Below, in pieces: positions 17,531 to 30,087 of a DNA stretch of 62,000 bases. Source of the stretch: Chrysomallon squamiferum (Eukaryota > Mollusca > Gastropoda > Neomphalida > Peltospiridae); the NCBI GenBank assembly GCA_012295275.1, contig CM022670.1, forward strand, positions 10,734,583 to 10,796,582, in the 5' to 3' direction. Under the pieces are notes generated by a model, which searched no databases, was not told the DNA's origin, and saw only the letters and a list, made by a program, of their open reading frames with translations. How positions within the stretch are numbered: the stretch's first letter is position 1; every line of letters starts with the position of its first letter. The position numbers and the translations under genes are program-made.

Positions 17531-18063
17531 TTAAATTAAAATAATACAAACTATTTTCAGTATACCTGTAGTTACGAAGTACCGGAAGTCAGTTTAACTG
17601 ACGTCATATACAGACAACCGTTACCAGGAGATTTATGCGTTAAAAACATCGGAAAGATTATTATGACGTATTCATTACAAAATCGTCCTTCTCCATTTTT
17701 AATATTAGATCTTTCTTCTTTGATTTCTTTCTCTCTTTTTCAGAAAAAAAAGTAAGAAAAGGAGAAAGAAGAACTTATTTGTCGTAATATACAGACGTCA
17801 TACGCTGTAGATAATAAGAAAACCGTTACCAAGAGATTTATCCGTGAAAAATCGGAAATAAATCATGACGTATTCATTTCATGATTCTATTTTCATTAGA
17901 AAATTATCTTTCTCCAGTTTTTAGATTACAACTGTATTTCAAACTAAGCAAATAAGGAATTTAAAAAGTCATATCCTTGAATGTACATAAAATATTTTTA
18001 GTAAGTTGTTCATTATAGGATTTTGCTTGTTTTTCATGATTTCGTGTTCTTCTTTTTTCTTAC

Positions 18064-18148
<85 letters not shown>

Positions 18149-18190
18149 GTAGTAGTAGTAGTAGTAGTAGTAGAAGTAGTAGTAGTAGTA
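18064..18190. repeat. (CTA)n-(ATT)n-(AGT)n dyad microsatellite
   Basis: The left arm, about 44 bp of CTA (18064-18107), is the reverse complement of the right arm, about 43 bp of AGT (18148-18190), with a 40-bp ATT spacer. The tract can therefore fold into a long hairpin. Confidence 0.85.
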
Positions 18191-18282
18191 TAACTGCTAT
18201 TGTTGTTTTTCTTCTCTTTCATTCTTAAAAACAAGACGATGTGTATGTGCGTAGACGTACGTATATGTAAGTCTGAATTGTT

Positions 18283-18400
18283 ATTATATATTAAAAGTTA
18301 CCATTTAAAGGCTCATAAAAGTATACATACAGTTAAGTTGATGTGACTAAATATTTTGATTTGAAATTAAATGTGTCTTATCGGTTATTCTGAGCGTTCG
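18283..18400 (+). pseudogene. Decayed copy of KLF5 exon 3 with flanking intron
   Basis: The segment resembles KLF5 9830-9945 almost base for base: the exon part around CCATTTAAAGGCTCAT, then the donor region, then about 60 bp of the following intron. In the copy the invariant donor GT reads TT (CAGTTAAG instead of TGGTAAG) and the helix codons are altered, so it cannot act as a KLF exon. Retained intron sequence shows DNA-level duplication and not retroposition. Confidence 0.8.
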
Positions 18401-18949
18401 ATAAAAAAAAATATATTAACGGATCTACTATTCAAAAAAAATATATATATTTTTTATATTTTTAATTTTTTTTTTACAAAAATTGTTCAATTTCATATTT
18501 AAAATTTGATATATATATATGATTCACTAAGTTTTATAGACTGCAGACCTGGGTTTTGGGGGGATTTTTTTTCTCTCTTGGTCTTTGTTTCAAACATGCA
18601 CCATAATACTCAACCCGGACATGTCTTTGATTTCATGTCAGCTATGCGCTACAATTCAGACATATTATACGTTTAATATCAAACATTCATCATTCACGTT
18701 TTTCTTGTATATACATCATCGAGTGTATGACAGACATGCATGCCTCTCTTAAGAAGCCAAAATAAACTACGTTTTCCTATTAACAGTAAACACAGGAACG
18801 CACACACCATAATATATGATAACGAGTCACGAAGTCCATGTTTGAACGGGAAATAACGAAATGGGCCGAGTGACAACGACTGATCTTAGGACTATAATAG
18901 TTTCATATTATGATATCTTGTTTATTAATAGCAGAGTAAAAGTACTGGT

Positions 18950-19360
18950 AGTCACGGTAGAAGTTATTCAATTGTAATAGTAGTTGCTGAACTGTGGTAG
19001 CAATTGCCGTAGTCGTAGTTGTAATAGCAGTAATTGTAGTAGTACTAGCAATTGTAATAGTAGTGGTATACAGTGTAATAGCTGTTGCATTTTTTGTAGT
19101 AGAAACTATGGTTGATGTAGTTGTAGTGGCAATAGTTATGGTAGTAGTTGTTGTAGTTGAACTAGCAGTTGTTGGTGTTGTAGTAGTAGTTGTTATTTTT
19201 ATTATAAGTTGTTGAACTAGTTCTTATTGTAGTTGTAATAGTGGTAACTGTTGTTACAGTCATCGTTGTAGTAGTAGTGATGTAGTTGTTGATATTGTAG
19301 TCGTTATCGTATTAGAAGTTGTTGTTGTTGCAGTTATGGTAATCGTTGTTGTAGTAGTAC
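18950..19360. repeat. Degenerate GTA/GTT trinucleotide tract
   Basis: About 400 bp of imperfect GTAGTTGTAATA-like triplets. It is open in one frame as a valine-rich 73-aa string because the triplets lack stops in that frame; this is not a gene. Confidence 0.85.
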
Positions 19361-19379
19361 TATATTTTATTTCGGAAAG

Positions 19380-19830
19380 ACACGAATAACGAAAGTCTTA
19401 AATTCATAACGTAGTCGCTAATAAAGACGAAACTGAAGGTTGAAAATACGTTGTTCTGCCACACCAGCAAACAAAGGATGTCCCCCACGTCGTCTTTTCG
19501 GTAAGGGAACAACTAAGAGACTCCATTAACTACCACCGGAAGTGCTCGAGCAGTGTTCTTCCCAGCAAGCCGTGGCTAATAGCGTATTAAGATATTCCTC
19601 GTTTCTTTACCCGATAATCCCTTTAATTGTCGTCTGCGTTCACTATGCAACGACTCTCTAAAATGACAGACGATAATTTGCAACATCCATTCGAGTGTAA
19701 AATGACTTTATTTCTTTATTTGTCTCTGAAAAGACCCAGGTGGTTGCGAGACGACTTCTGACGACGACGACAACAACAAAGTTAGCGGGTGTCAGCACAA
19801 CAACACCCGCTTAGGGTGGACTTTGGCGCG
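19380..19830. promoter_or_regulatory. CpG-richer unique block with CACCC hairpin, candidate regulatory DNA
   Basis: Complex sequence with many CpGs, an ETS-like ACCGGAAGTG near 19535, and a perfect 9-bp inverted repeat AGCGGGTGT/ACACCCGCT at 19784-19811 with a 10-nt loop. Both arms carry a CACCC-type KLF site, and GGGTGG follows just downstream. Function is inferred from composition only. Confidence 0.3.
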
Positions 19831-20351
19831 CGGCTATTTTTTGTTATCTGCCGTTTTTTTTTTTTTTTTTTTTTTTTTCTTTCTAACAATGGCGATGTTT
19901 TTGAATGAGTTTGAACTCAAAGTAACTTACACTCAGTGACCTCGGTCTTCGCCAGGTGAAATCAGATAACAGGTAAACGGGTTAATGGGTGGGCACGCTG
20001 TATCACAAGGAAAACGTAGAATGTTTTAATCGGAGCGAAGTCCAAGCGCGAGGAAATATTTATTTCTAAGAAGTGAGGATGTTTTCTAGGAAAGTGGTTG
20101 GTATGCAAGGCATGCTCTTTGTTATCAGATAGCGGAAGATATGTTTTTAAGAAATAAATATAAATCTTACGCTGTGCTTTGTGTATGGGGAATGTCGGTG
20201 TCAAGTTAGTCTTTTTAATCGTTTGTGACCGAGCATTTTTTTTTTTAATGGGCTTGATACATTGCGTGGCTTTATGTTTAGGGAGGAAGTGGGAATGTGG
20301 AATGTATCATCTTAATTTTGTTTTAATTTCTTGTTGAAGAAAGAAGGCGTG

Positions 20352-20353
<2 letters not shown>

Positions 20354-20428
<75 letters not shown>
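20354..20428. repeat. (GA)n microsatellite
   Basis: About 75 bp of GA dinucleotide. Confidence 0.95.
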
Positions 20429-20430
<2 letters not shown>

Positions 20431-21047
20431 AAATGAAAAAATTTGAGACACGCTCTCAAACGAATTGGTGGGTGATTAGGTACAGATAAACAAACAGATA
20501 GACATACAGACGAGATGGGAAACGTATTAACAGACATACGGACAGAGCCAGGCAGACAAACAGATCGGCAGTAAGAAGCCATACAAAAAGATGCATCTAA
20601 AAAAAAATAAAATAATGAAGTACACGAATATTTAGTGTGAATTTTTGTAATCAGTTTTAAATAATTTATATTAATCTCTCCCTCTCCAGATTTTCTATCC
20701 TGGCTCAAGAGATAAGGGGGGGGGGGGGAATGTTAATATTTCATTATGCAAAGAGTCAAAATATATTGACAAAACTTCCAACTTATCAGAAAATAATGAA
20801 AATTCTTTTTGACTCTTATTTTTTTTTTTTGTGAATTAGACAGGAAGGCACGTCACATAATTTCAGCACTAAGATATATGAAATGACTGATACTAAACTG
20901 TCTTTGACACGTCAGTTCACTCGGTTTATAACGTCCATAGCATCAGCTAAAAAAAAAAACAAGTTAAAATAATTTTGTAAATATTGCATTGGCAGCAATG
21001 AGAAAAAAAATATTAAATTGGCCAGTCAATGTAACGTCCGCTAGAGG

Positions 21048-21081
<34 letters not shown>

Positions 21082-22082
21082 TTTTTAATTATTTGTGTGA
21101 GATGAAAATGTGAAGGTAATATAATCATGTTCTTTCTAATTCTCTTAGTACTAGCCAAGGCTAGGTTAAAAAATATGTCAGCCAGTCTTCAAGTTATGAC
21201 ATCTGAATTTGAAAGAGAAAAGAAAACTGTAACATCTGTCACATGTAACATCCGTCACATTCATATAAATCAAGAAACGTTTTTACGACTGCAGCACTTC
21301 TGAACAAAATGTGGTTTCTTCAAATGCCAGTGCAGACATTTTTAAAAGAAAAATCCACTCCAACATCCTCAAAACAAATAAAGTTATGTATTCAATCTTT
21401 TTCAGGCTTTTCTGAAAAATTACTATTTCAAGCTAAAGAAAAAAGATAAGAGTTTTATAAAGCAATCAAATATTTTATGTTAAAATGAGAAACAAAAAGT
21501 AAAGAAATAGAAAAGAAGATTCCTGAATCCATCCAAAAGAAGATGTCAGCAACTGAGGCAAATGCTTCATACCGAAAATGAGGAATTTGTTTTTCATAAA
21601 CACACACACGCACGCACACACACAATAACACACACACACACACACACACACAAAGATTTTATTTTAAAAATATAAAATATAAATCTCTATTCCGATAGAA
21701 ACGATGCCCACTGCATGTATTCATTCATATCTACCGTTTGAAGTCTGCCGACATCGTTGCGATGAAAGACATAACTGACTTCAAAGCGAACAGGTTTATC
21801 GAAGACGCCTCGCTCCAATTCGTTTTCCCCGCACCGATCGGCGCTCAAGTGTTTTTGCCTCATTTCAGAAAGTCTAGTTACGGCCATATTTATATATATA
21901 TATATTTAAAATTTTCTTGAAACTGATTTGCATTATATCGTGGAGTAATGTAATTGCATATCGATTAACCACGTGAAAAATGATAGCTTTCTTTTTTTGT
22001 TGGTGGAAACATTTACAAACATGTAAATAACTGAAAAACCTTGAACGATTTCGGCTATATCTATATCTATCTATCTATAAAT

Positions 22083-22087
<5 letters not shown>

Positions 22088-22130
<43 letters not shown>
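22088..22130. repeat. (CA)n microsatellite
   Basis: About 43 bp of CA dinucleotide; a shorter CA tract lies at 21600-21652. Confidence 0.93.
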
Positions 22131-22132
<2 letters not shown>

Positions 22133-22439
22133 TCTTTTTTTGGAGAGGTGTAGTGGTATTAGATTGTTGTTGTTATTATTATTTAGTTGTTGTTGCTATT
22201 ATATATTAACGTAAATTTGATAACCATATATAATTTAGTTTAAACCTTCATTAAATAAACACACTGTGCTATTTTTCTTTCGTACTGTACATGCGTCCGT
22301 CCGTCTTTTGTTACGTATAGTATTATTACTTGTAGTCTTGTTTCATATTACATGCATAACGAAAACAAATTATTCTAAAATTTAAACAGTCTGCGAAGTA
22401 GCCTTGCATATGTATCTTAAAAAGAGAACAAAATCGTTT

Positions 22440-22780
22440 TGAATCTGGGACCTTGACAAACAATCGTAACACAATGCAGACTTCGTATAGGTATCGACGT
22501 AATGTTATTTTTCTTCGACGTCACTGAGCGAGTCAGTGACTGTGCGAGTTGTGTTAGGTTTTTGGAGTTCGTGCGTTTTTATTGCCTACGTTTCGCTTCC
22601 AGCGGTACAGTCACAACTAGCGTATTAATTGGTGATCGCTCATCGCGCAGCGTTGTCATTACACAAGAATGTTCGTAACATGTCGTAAAGTTTCTCTCAC
22701 GAGTGATAGCCTCGACCTGTCAAAACCGATTTCCTGGTCTTGTTAACGGGCTGACTGAATGCAGAGCTAACTGACTGGTA
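22440..22780. promoter_or_regulatory. CpG-rich unique block, candidate enhancer
   Basis: Dense CpG compared with its flanks. A CGACGTCAC site overlaps a perfect 8-bp inverted repeat, GTCACTGA/TCAGTGAC with 5-nt spacer at 22520-22540. No reading frame or repeat explains the block. Confidence 0.3.
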
Positions 22781-22843
22781 GCGTTCTTGCCCGAGATTAA
22801 GTAGTAGCGGTGGTAGTAGTAGTAGTAGTAGTAGTAGAAATAG

Positions 22844-22876
<33 letters not shown>

Positions 22877-23269
22877 GACGAAGAAGAAGAAGAAGAAAGG
22901 TTATTATCTAAGCTGTTTGTGGGGGTGTTGTTGACAGATTAGGGTTACCTCGTAATGCCTCTAATGCGTTGTCACCTTGTTACATGAATGAATAAATAAC
23001 TGTTTACTAACCCTCGAAATATTTTATTAGTGAGTTTTAGAGACAAACATTTAGTTCGTCATTATCATCATCATCGTCATTATTATTATCACCATTAATA
23101 TTTTTATTATTCTTATTTTATTATTTATTTATTTATTTATTTTACTTATTTCAACAATACGAACGAGGAAATCCGCTGCCTCTTATTTCAGTTATTATTA
23201 ACGAATAGCAGCGAGAATATTTTACATGTTAGTCTTCAACAAACAGGAAAACCTGTAACTCAACTTTAT

Positions 23270-23660
23270 AATTATCAAAGGTTATAGCGTCAGTCGGGGC
23301 CGAGTCCAGGTTGAAAAGGGGGGGAAAAAAATGCTCCATTGATGACACTGACGAGGATCGATCCAATATCGCATGATGCCTCAAATAATCATCATCAGTG
23401 AGCAGAGTCCTATAAATCTTGGACGACTATGTGGATCGTATTGTGGCCATAAACACTGAAAGTAATGGACTCGGAGCAGACAAACCTATTAGGATATTAT
23501 CGTTAACTGACTTTCAAAATTTAGCTCGTGTAAACAGCATCGCCCGCCCACAACATGAATGAAAAACACACACTTAATAGGCATAGTGCATTAAACATTG
23601 CACTGCATTGCGGAATGTCATTTTCATCGATCGTTTTTGTTCGTTAAAAAAAAAAAAAAA
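23270..23660. promoter_or_regulatory. Unique complex block, candidate enhancer
   Basis: About 390 bp without microsatellites, CpG-containing, with a GTAAACA forkhead-like site near 23531. No coding potential; regulatory role is a guess from composition. Confidence 0.25.
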
Positions 23661-23847
23661 GAAGAGAAGGCGGCCCATTGATCGGTGCGCGGTTACATGA
23701 ATGAATGTTCGCAGAGCAACACGCGAGGTGTTATAAATAAATAAAATCTGTTTGCGTTTTCCTCCCTCGCCAGGTTACACACGCGCCTCCATTTTCTGTC
23801 GACTGTATTTATTTTATTTTATTTTATTATTTTAATTATATTTATTA

Positions 23848-23849
<2 letters not shown>

Positions 23850-23941
<92 letters not shown>
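23850..23941. repeat. (CT)n microsatellite
   Basis: About 90 bp of CT, the longest dinucleotide tract in the window. Confidence 0.95.
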
Positions 23942-23944
<3 letters not shown>

Positions 23945-24483
23945 CCTTTTTGGGATTTTCCCTTTTTGGAGGCTGTTGTTGTTTTCTTTCTTTCCGCATC
24001 GTCTTTGAACAAGACGATCTGTAAAAAGAATTGTAGCCTCTCTATGCACCTATTCTTTCTTGTTATTTTTTTTTACAGTACACTTTATTATCAGTAAAGA
24101 GTGGTGACCTCCAACCAATAGCACATAAGGATATATTTAAGCAAACTTACGAAGGATACAAAACAGACAGTTGATTATGTATGTGTTATGTATAAAAACA
24201 AGACACAAAGAGAAGAGCATAAAATGCGAAGGCTTTGTTCATGTAATTTCAAATGTAGTTTGCAACATATTCTTCTTGTATAAAACATATTAGTTTCACG
24301 GTTCACATACCTCGACAGTCAGACATGTAAATAAAAAATGAAATTGCTTAGAATTCCAAATAAATTAATCTAAATTATTTATTACGCATTTGTCGAGTTC
24401 TGAAAGAAAGAGAACGACATACTTAACAGGTTAAATTTAACTACCATTAAAATGAAAATGTTGTTTCATTAATTGCTGTGAAC

Positions 24484-24526
<43 letters not shown>

Positions 24527-24620
24527 CAACAACAACTACGACAACAAAAACAAAAACATCAGCATCAGCATCAACAATTACAACAGCAGCAAGAAGAACA
24601 ACAACAACAATGAAAAACTG
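24484..24620. repeat. (AAT)n and (ACA)n compound tract
   Basis: About 40 bp of AAT followed by degenerate ACA/ACG/AGC triplets. The overlapping frames on both strands are artefacts. Confidence 0.85.
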
Positions 24621-26276
24621 CGATGTCTTCAAAATGCAGTTATTTTTTACCCTATTAATACTGTTAACAGAACACTTTCAAAGTTAAATATTATTGCTAT
24701 TTAATGATAGAAAACAGGTAACATGTAATTAGACCCCATGTCGACAGGAGTGCCATCTCTGATGTCTTTATTAAACAGCAGCAACAACCACAAAACTCCA
24801 TATAATACACACGTAACAATCATTACTGAATTAAAGTCAAGTAACCAACATTATACTAAAATCTACCAAACTGTACCAAGCCAAATCAAACTATGCTAAG
24901 CCAGACCAAAACCAAACAAATTAAAACAAAAATAAATTAAATTAGTTTTCCACTGATTTCTTAAAAATGAGGAGTGTTACGAAAATTAAGTTCCGACAGG
25001 TTATTTGGGCTTGGCGTGTAATTGTTAGAAACTTAAAGATAATACCAACCTAGCTTTGACAAAGTATATTAAATTTATTTCTGGAATATTAGAGTTATTT
25101 ATATCACTTAATTTGTATTTTTCTTCCCCTTCTCTCATATGTATACATATATGTATGAATGTTTGTATGTGCATGTATGTATATATTTATATATTTTAAA
25201 CATATACACACATACATACTCACGTTCATAATTATATATGAGTATCAGTGGTGTGCATTGATTCATATTATTTAGTTAGTTAAATTTTCATATTCAGGTT
25301 GTATCAGGAATACATTAAAAACAAAACGTGTGCGGTCTTTTGTCAACTACATTATTTTTGACATTCCAGCATATTCATTCAAGCGTGCAGCTGTAATTAA
25401 AACACGTCGCACCCTTTGGACGTGCAAGATAACATGAAAACAAACCCGATCATCTGTCCTTTGTGTCGTGTTCATCTAATTATCAAAGATGAAGAAAAAA
25501 AACGTCGCTAAAACTATCCGAATTAAATTTGAACAAACATCCGCAGTTTCGAATATCTTTTGATGTGTCACGTGACAACTGTTTTATTGGTCGTGATATG
25601 AAGATGGTGTCGTCACATGACACCTCCCATGCCCGACTCGCGTGTACACAGAGGAATGTATTCTTTGACCCCTACCCCCAGCAGAGAACGACCAAGAGTA
25701 CATCCACCCACGCATTAGAATTAGCGAAACCTTTTTGCGAAGTAGAGAAAAATAGTTTGAATTGTACAAGGTCACAAACAACATTCCTGCATAATTATCG
25801 TTGGAGTCCCAGAAGGCGGGGGAAAATAGGAATTAGTAAGAAAAGCTTTCACGTTTCATCAAGTGCTGAAAAAGGATTATAGTGGTTAATTGTATAAAAT
25901 CCGCTTATTTCTATAATCAGTTAGACTGATTATGTTATGTAAACACATATACAAAATTACACAGGTATCTCTATCTATGTATGTATGTATGAACGTTTAT
26001 ATATAAGTGTAATGCAGTTAAATGCTTACGTGTTCATGAATAAAGAGAGAGAGAGAGAATAATTATATATTTCACAGAAAGCTCTTAACTACATTAACCG
26101 AAATATCATTCCCGTTTCAGTTATTATAAATATAGATTTTTAGTTTTCGTCTCAAGCTTTTTCACTTTATTATTGGACGTGGGCGTGGATAGTCCGACTC
26201 ATTCAGTTTACAGCTGTTTACTCGAATCACTTGTAGTAAAAGCCTTGAAAAAAATCGCGTGAGGTCACGAACTGGA

Positions 26277-26289
26277 GCGCGCGCGCGCG
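26277..26289. repeat. (GC)n micro-tract
   Basis: Thirteen bases of alternating G and C, rare in this AT-rich window and potentially Z-DNA-forming. It lies in a CpG-richer block that also includes CGCGTGAGGTCACG. Confidence 0.9.
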
Positions 26290-26531
26290 ACACAACATAT
26301 TGAAATAATAATAACGTAAAGCGGGAACATGGAGCGTTGAGTTGATTCGGGAAGAAATGATAATTTAGGAAGTGTTTTGTGTGATACGAAATTATTAAAA
26401 CTGATTGTTGTGTAATTATTTATTTCGCTTGCATGTCATTTGATACAGCAAATATGACACGAACAGACTGAGGTATGCAGACGACGAGGTCACTGTAAGC
26501 TCACCTCTCTTTCTTTGTGATGTCGTAGTAC

Positions 26532-26533
26532 AT

Positions 26534-26599
<66 letters not shown>
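26532..26599. repeat. (CT)n microsatellite
   Basis: About 68 bp of CT dinucleotide; the Arg-Glu frame on the opposite strand is an artefact. Confidence 0.95.
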
Positions 26600-26602
<3 letters not shown>

Positions 26603-26831
26603 CATATAATGCAGTTTACAGAATTATAAGAAAAATAAGAAAATAATTATTTAATAATAATAATTATAGTAATAATGTGACTATTATTACTAACGATATA
26701 TTTGCCGGGGACAAATTCAGAATTTCAAAAATGGGGGCGCTAAAATTATGGTGGGTACTATTCTTAAGATAAAATACATTTTAAATTTATTTATATGGAT
26801 TCGTGTACCACTTCTGTTATCACCACCACCG

Positions 26832-26862
<31 letters not shown>

Positions 26863-28349
26863 CGTCATAACCAGTACTTCGGTTACTATCACTGCTGCTT
26901 CCACCACGACCACTTTGAAATCAGGTGATACAGATTTGATATCTGGCCATAAAACAGGAGAAAAAACACCTTTGACCCACAGTAGATTTCACAGCGTGAA
27001 ATAGAGGGGAAACCCCACCCCGAAAAAAAAAAAAAAAAAAAAAAAATCTTTGACAAAATTCGGTCACAGATGGTCCGCGTGATCAGCAGAAAAGCAGACG
27101 CAGAAAACATTTAGTAAAGGAAATATTGCTTCCGGTTCAGAAATGTTAAAAAGATGGAATGTCGGAACGAAGTCAGTATTATGTATTTTGTTAAAATACA
27201 CCATTAAATATATTTAAAGAGGTGTGCATGCGCATGAGTACATTGTCATACTATTTTAAAGGACATACAGTTTTTATTTGTTTAAATATGTTAAATAATA
27301 AAAACAATGACACAACCGCCTACCTATATTGCGCAATAACCTACCACCCGGTAAGAGGAACGTATTTTCTTATCTTTTCATGATTACTCACTCGAAACGA
27401 AATCTGAATGGAATGACGTAGACAGATTTATGAATGAAATGCGATTCTTCCTGAGTTTCAACACAACTTAAACCTCTTTATATTTGAATAATCATAGCTT
27501 CACTGCATGTTTTTAAAACGAAAAATGAGTGGGCGTGAAGATTTGGGAAATTTAATATTAACCCATATTGACCGATTTTTGAAAATACTATGAACGTAAT
27601 GTTGTGTTAAAATTGGTTGTTGAACAAGTAACAGAAATTTTAAAAAAGAAGAAAAAAGAAATAAACATTATTATTACCTATAAAGTTCAAGAAGGTAATA
27701 TGTTTTAGTTATAAATCTACTTATTCATATATATATATATATATATATAGATAGATAGATAGATATAGATATAGATACCAGAGTGTGGTGTTAATTTGGA
27801 GTTAGCAAATATTTCAGCATTCTTTAGCAGTTTAATAAGTTAGACCGCAAATCTAGTTATCTTTCCCTTGTCTATTCCTAAGAAAAGAAAAGAAAAGGAA
27901 AAATGCGGACCGGACAAATTAGAATGAGAAACGTAAATTTAATCTCAAAGAATTCACTTTTCGTGAATGAAATTCCAAAGCGTCTGTTCTATGTCATAAT
28001 TACGTCACTTCACGTGCTGTCATCCAACGTCAGCGTTTTCTGTGCTTATTACACAGTCTCCCCCCACCACCACGCCCAAAGCTATGTTAACTTATTTACG
28101 ACTGAAACCCGGGTTCATTCGGTACGATGTCATTTCTATTTAGAGCTAGTCAGCTGATTATATCATACGTTAAGATGTTAGTAAAAGAAAACTACGGACT
28201 GGGAATAACCGTTTATCAAGCCTGGGCGCCACCATTAATAAAACCCACCGAAGTGTTATCACTGACGTTGTTTTTATTTTGGTAACCACAACACGATATT
28301 ACAGATGTTGTATTGTTACAAATGATTTAAAGATACTGTCGTAAGCGTA

Positions 28350-28380
<31 letters not shown>

Positions 28381-28833
28381 GACGCAATATCTTTCTTTTA
28401 ATAACACGACTAACAAAAAAAAAAAAAAAAGAAGAAAAAACGTGATTTTTCACACACAGTCAAAATCCTGATTAAGAGAAAGAGAGAAAAAAATTCTGCT
28501 ATGTCATTCTTGAACCGGGAAATGAATTCCCGGATTAGGAAAGTTGTAACACAAACTATAGCGTGAAATAAAATATTATTATCAAAAGTTAAATTTAATT
28601 TCAGTGGTTTTATGTATGTATCTGTGTATATGAATGTCTGTATGTATATATGGATGGATGGATGTATCTATGTGAGTCAGTTCCTCTAACTGAAAGTTCA
28701 CACGTTCCGCTCTCAGATGTCTTTCAGTTTTACGTACCTGATCACAATAAACACTATGAAAAAAAGAAACATTGCACAATCCTAACAAAAAAAAAGAAGA
28801 GAAAAACAATAGTAGTAGTAGTAGTAGCAGTAA

Positions 28834-28834
28834 C

Positions 28835-28880
<46 letters not shown>

Positions 28881-28881
28881 T
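28834..28881. repeat. (AAT)n microsatellite
   Basis: About 48 bp of AAT preceded by AGT units, followed by AAAT units. Confidence 0.93.
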
Positions 28882-29869
28882 CAACCATAAATAAATAAAT
28901 AAAATAAAATAATAAAAAATCAAACATAAAAGACGTCAGATGGAGAAAAAAAACCAAGCCAAAAAAAAAAAAAAAAAAAAAACCCCCAACAAAGTGTGAC
29001 ATGAACTTACAATAATCAGATAAAGGTTTATTTACAATGTTATCGAGTTTTTTATCTACTGTAAGCGTACCTTGCAGATAGTCATCCTTGGCGAAGATGA
29101 CGTCAATACCCGAATTAACTGTGACCCCGTTGTCATAAATAAAACAACAACAACAAACAAAAAAACACCATAAAAAACAGCCTATGCAATAAATCGGGAA
29201 TATAACAAACAGCACGGGGCAGATATGTATGGGGTGGGAAATATCAAAATTAAAAAGAAAAATTAGGAAAAAAACCAGATACGATGTTTTTCAACAGAAG
29301 TCTAAATGCTAATATTAATCCACAAATAAAACCGAAATTAGTCAAGAATGAACGAACGAATAAATGAATAAATAAATGAACATTTGAAGAATTCATTTAC
29401 AGAAATAATTAATAATAATTTTCTAAGGTTATCAGAACTGGAACATGTGGGGTTTTTGTGTTGTTTATGTAAGTTTCGAATGACGCTACACATAGTAAAA
29501 CAATATTACAGTACTGGTTATAAAATACATAAAATAGTCTAGAAAAACTTATCAGACACGATGATAAGAACATTTTAAAACTAATAATTATTATAAGATA
29601 TAAAGTTTTATTTTGGTGTCTAATATGTCTTCCTTGGCTAGATGACAGTATATATATGTATATACTTCAACAAACAGAACGCTGCATATAATATGTATTA
29701 TGACATCCACTGTAAAATAATCATGCTGATAGTTTATACAGTAGTATATGTTTTCGTAGTAAACCAGAATCCAGTGTTTAATTAACCTAGCTCTTGGAGC
29801 GGGAACTTTTGTGGCAAACATTTAAGTGGATATTCTCTAGCTATGTGTCGTGACTGTGTTTCAAAACAC

Positions 29870-29991
29870 GAGCACCTGGTAAATGTCACTGCCGAACACA
29901 ACCTGCACATGGGCGGGTCAGGAATGATCCAGAAGGGTGGGAGAACACTTCCAAGATTAACTGAGAGCTGTTCTAAAGAGACTGGATGGTG

Positions 29992-30028
<37 letters not shown>

Positions 30029-30041
30029 AATAAATAAATAA

Positions 30042-30087
<46 letters not shown>

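Larger units (their letters stand above)
12650..18010. repeat. Degenerate tandem array of CRE-bearing non-coding units
   Basis: At least five related copies. Each has a TGACGTC core, at 12745, 13715, 15234, 16244, 17599 and a shorter one near 17794. The best pair, 16196-16413 and 17551-17772, aligns almost without gaps at an offset of 1,355 bp and looks roughly 90% identical by eye. Further shared segments are 15380-15480 with 16410-16505, 13890-14020 with 15010-15150 and 16690-16890, and 15940-16115 with 17024-17195. Copies are separated by expanded poly(A), poly(T), (AAT)n and (TA)n tracts. No reading frame is shared between copies, so the unit is non-coding. Confidence 0.75.

Noticed and set aside
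18994-19215. Valine-rich 73-aa frame
   Set aside because: Translation of a degenerate GTA/GTT trinucleotide repeat.
25529-25882. 117-aa plus-strand open frame without low complexity
   Set aside because: No domain, splice context or family resemblance; amino-acid make-up looks random, and it lies in a CpG-richer unique block where chance frames are longer.
27903-28157. 84-aa plus-strand open frame
   Set aside because: No recognisable protein and no supporting splice or promoter signals; likely a chance frame in a unique block.
28515-28533. Inverted repeat CCGGGAA/TTCCCGG
   Set aside because: Perfect but isolated and short; no context to assign a function.
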